Positions 4,057-5,593 of a stretch of 5,593 bases of DNA are shown here, in pieces. Both the position numbers and the translations under genes were made by a program. The first letter of the stretch is position 1. Each line of letters opens with the position of its first letter. The DNA comes from CAZGYE01 sp964530165 (GTDB lineage: Bacteria; Planctomycetota; Planctomycetia; Planctomycetales; Planctomycetaceae): the NCBI GenBank assembly GCA_964530165.1, contig CAZGYE010000347.1, positions 1 to 5,593 on the forward strand, read 5' to 3'. The notes under the pieces are model-generated. The model had not been told where the DNA came from. It made no database searches and saw nothing but the letters and a program-made list of their open reading frames with translations.

Positions 4057-5593
4057 TCACGGAATCGGAAACGCCATATCAAGCCACAAGGTCCGATCGT
4101 AAACCCCGGTTCCATCATCCCTGGGAGTGGAGATCCCATCGGCGTTGACAACGCGATACTCCCGCTGCCCAGAGGGGACGCTTGTCCCGACGACGATTTG
4201 CTGATTCTCCGAGCCGGCACTCCACAAGAGCGGCTGGCCGGGTTCGATGCGGTCCCAGTAAGCCACATAGTCAGAGCGCGCTGGAACCGGAAAGCCCTCG
4301 GACCGATAGCCAAATTCACGGCCGCTCCAAGGATCCAGCGGTACTGAGTGGAAATACTCGCCGACCAGAACGTCGAGACGCGCGGGCAGTTCGCCGTGCT
4401 CTTTGTGCCATGCCGAGAGTGCCAGCGAGAGCAGTAGCCCGCGTCGTTGCGTTTCCAAGTCAACCAGAGGGAAAGGATTCCAACGCCCGCTCAGCGGTTC
4501 TTCCGCCCACCTGCCCATCAACGGCGTCGTCCGCAGCCATTTCCAGGGAGCCCTCTTCCAACGACTTGCCCAAGGCATGACAGATTGCTCATCCTCATAC
4601 GAATCTTTCCACGCTGTCAGATCGACGCCGGGCCGCACCAGGAACTCCTCGAGCTTCTGCGTGTCGTGCAAACGATGGTTTATCAACGCATCCAGCAATC
4701 GCAAGGTCCGTGTTTCTTCCCACGGAAAGAATTCGCGGAACACGGTGAGCACAGTTGCTTTGTGCGGCTGATACTTGGTTTCGTTGCCGATCAGCTCATT
4801 CCAGCCCTCGATGAATCGACGGCGCAGCATCACAGATTCGCACTCGAGCGCCTCACGCAGCGACGGGAGCGAAGCTGTTTCACGTTCAATTTTGCGGATT
4901 GCTGCTCGAAGTCGTTCGGGCGTTTGCCGGGGGTGCGCGGCCCAGTGATAGAGCCAGCGTAATGCGTCACCGATCATCCCATTGCCGTCTCTCCAACCAT
5001 CGAGGTCAGCGCGTGCGGCCAGATGCTTGCCAAAACGGATCATCGCCAAATAGCGTTCCAGCGCTTCATCCAACCGGTCTTCCGCTTCCAGCTTGCGGGC
5101 GGAAAACAGAATCAACAGCTCCAGCATTCCTTGGCGATCGCGCCACGGTTCCCAGCGGTCCCCAGCACCGGGCTTTGAGGGATCGACGAGAAGGCACTGC
5201 TCTCTCCGTGTTGCCGTGAGCGTGCGCTGCAGGACGTCCTCGTTTTCCTCAAGCCATTTCCGTTCGCGCGGCGTGGCGTGTTCCCAGCCGCGAACTGCAT
5301 AGATTCGAGTGTCCTGTTCTCGCCGAAATTGCAATGGGGACAATTCCAGGGCCGCTTGACGATACAGGTCGGTCGTCTTGGATTCTTCCGGCGTGGGCGG
5401 GCGCAGATACCGCTGTTGTGAGAAATGGAGAGCACGGGCCGGGATCTCGAAGACGCGGTAGCAGGCCACGACCGTGACGAGCAGGGCCGTTGGCAACAGG
5501 CAGATCGCCCCGATGCGCAGCCACGGCCGCCATCCGTGGCGCTGGAGCATCCAGTCCGGCGCCCTGGCCAGCGTCGCGCCCAACAGAATCAAT
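4057..5593 (-). CDS. Membrane-anchored protein of unknown function, pseudopilin-like C-terminus (5' end cut by window edge)
   Basis: I do not recognise a named family. The frame stays open to the right edge; the first codon there is only a possible TTG, so the true start is almost certainly outside. About 511 residues are visible. The first few may be the end of another membrane helix, and residues about 26-48 (GAICLLPTALLVTVVACYRVF) form a clear transmembrane helix. A long region rich in Arg, Glu and Trp follows (about 65-380), including RGWEHATPRERKWLEENED (101-119) and helices that could be repeat-like (LDEALERYLAMIRFGKHLAA, 174-193). The tail (about 385-465) has a hydrophobic helix and then AWHKEHGELPARLDVL, VPLDPWSGREFGYR and LLWSAGSENQQ. 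This pattern resembles the C-terminal part of type II secretion G-type pseudopilins, where 'LP..L..L....P.DPWG....Y' precedes a 'S.G.D' turn. The missing N-terminal part could hold further membrane segments, for example a transporter permease, but nothing here shows that. Codon use looks like its neighbours. Confidence 0.8.
   Translation of the reverse strand, partial: LILLGATLARAPDWMLQRHGWRPWLRIGAICLLPTALLVTVVACYRVFEIPARALHFSQQRYLRPPTPEESKTTDLYRQAALELSPLQFRREQDTRIYAVRGWEHATPRERKWLEENEDVLQRTLTATRREQCLLVDPSKPGAGDRWEPWRDRQGMLELLILFSARKLEAEDRLDEALERYLAMIRFGKHLAARADLDGWRDGNGMIGDALRWLYHWAAHPRQTPERLRAAIRKIERETASLPSLREALECESVMLRRRFIEGWNELIGNETKYQPHKATVLTVFREFFPWEETRTLRLLDALINHRLHDTQKLEEFLVRPGVDLTAWKDSYEDEQSVMPWASRWKRAPWKWLRTTPLMGRWAEEPLSGRWNPFPLVDLETQRRGLLLSLALSAWHKEHGELPARLDVLVGEYFHSVPLDPWSGREFGYRSEGFPVPARSDYVAYWDRIEPGQPLLWSAGSENQQIVVGTSVPSGQREYRVVNADGISTPRDDGTGVYDRTLWLDMAFPIP

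Noticed and set aside
5590..5592. TTG at the right edge as the start of the large minus-strand gene.
   Set aside because: The frame is open to the very end of the window and begins inside what looks like membrane-protein sequence, so the gene most likely starts further right.

Overview
The window looks like part of a GC-rich chromosome from a member of the Planctomycetota. This is an inference. It rests on a pair of HtrA/DegP-like secreted proteins, one with a PDZ domain lodged inside a degenerate protease fold, and on a large unassigned protein ending in a 'LDPWSG'-type tail, both of which I associate with that phylum. No marker gene in the window proves it.

Left part (1-1426, minus strand): a two-gene unit read right to left. 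A complete dTDP-4-dehydrorhamnose 3,5-epimerase gene (rfbC/rmlC) is followed with no spacer by pdxA, which runs off the left edge about 40 codons short of its usual end. The two enzymes belong to different pathways (dTDP-L-rhamnose for surface polysaccharide, and vitamin B6). The zero-base junction suggests coupled translation.

Middle (1427-1830): a 404-base gap between the divergent rfbC and protease genes. Most of it is a roughly 257-bp repeat-rich element (about 1441-1698). Its ends form an imperfect inverted repeat (14 of 16). Near one end lie 16-bp tandem repeats closed by an inverted copy, and at its centre is a long hairpin built from inverted 8-bp-period repeats. It resembles a MITE or a complex extragenic palindrome and stops three bases short of the rfbC ribosome-binding site. 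A weak promoter candidate for the protease operon follows.

Right-centre (1831-3964, plus strand): two tandem genes 40 bases apart for exported trypsin-fold PDZ proteins. The first has an intact His-Asp-Ser triad and one C-terminal PDZ. The second has Ser where the His should be and Cys where the nucleophilic Ser should be, and its PDZ is inserted between the two halves of the protease fold. A plausible reading is an active protease with a pseudoprotease or specialised partner. A strong hairpin at 3969-4010 ends this operon and probably also serves the convergent gene.

Right part (4057-5593, minus strand): the C-terminal part of a large membrane-anchored protein of unknown function. It has one clear transmembrane helix, a long charged helical middle, and a C-terminal segment resembling the end of type II secretion pseudopilins. 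Its true start lies beyond the right edge.
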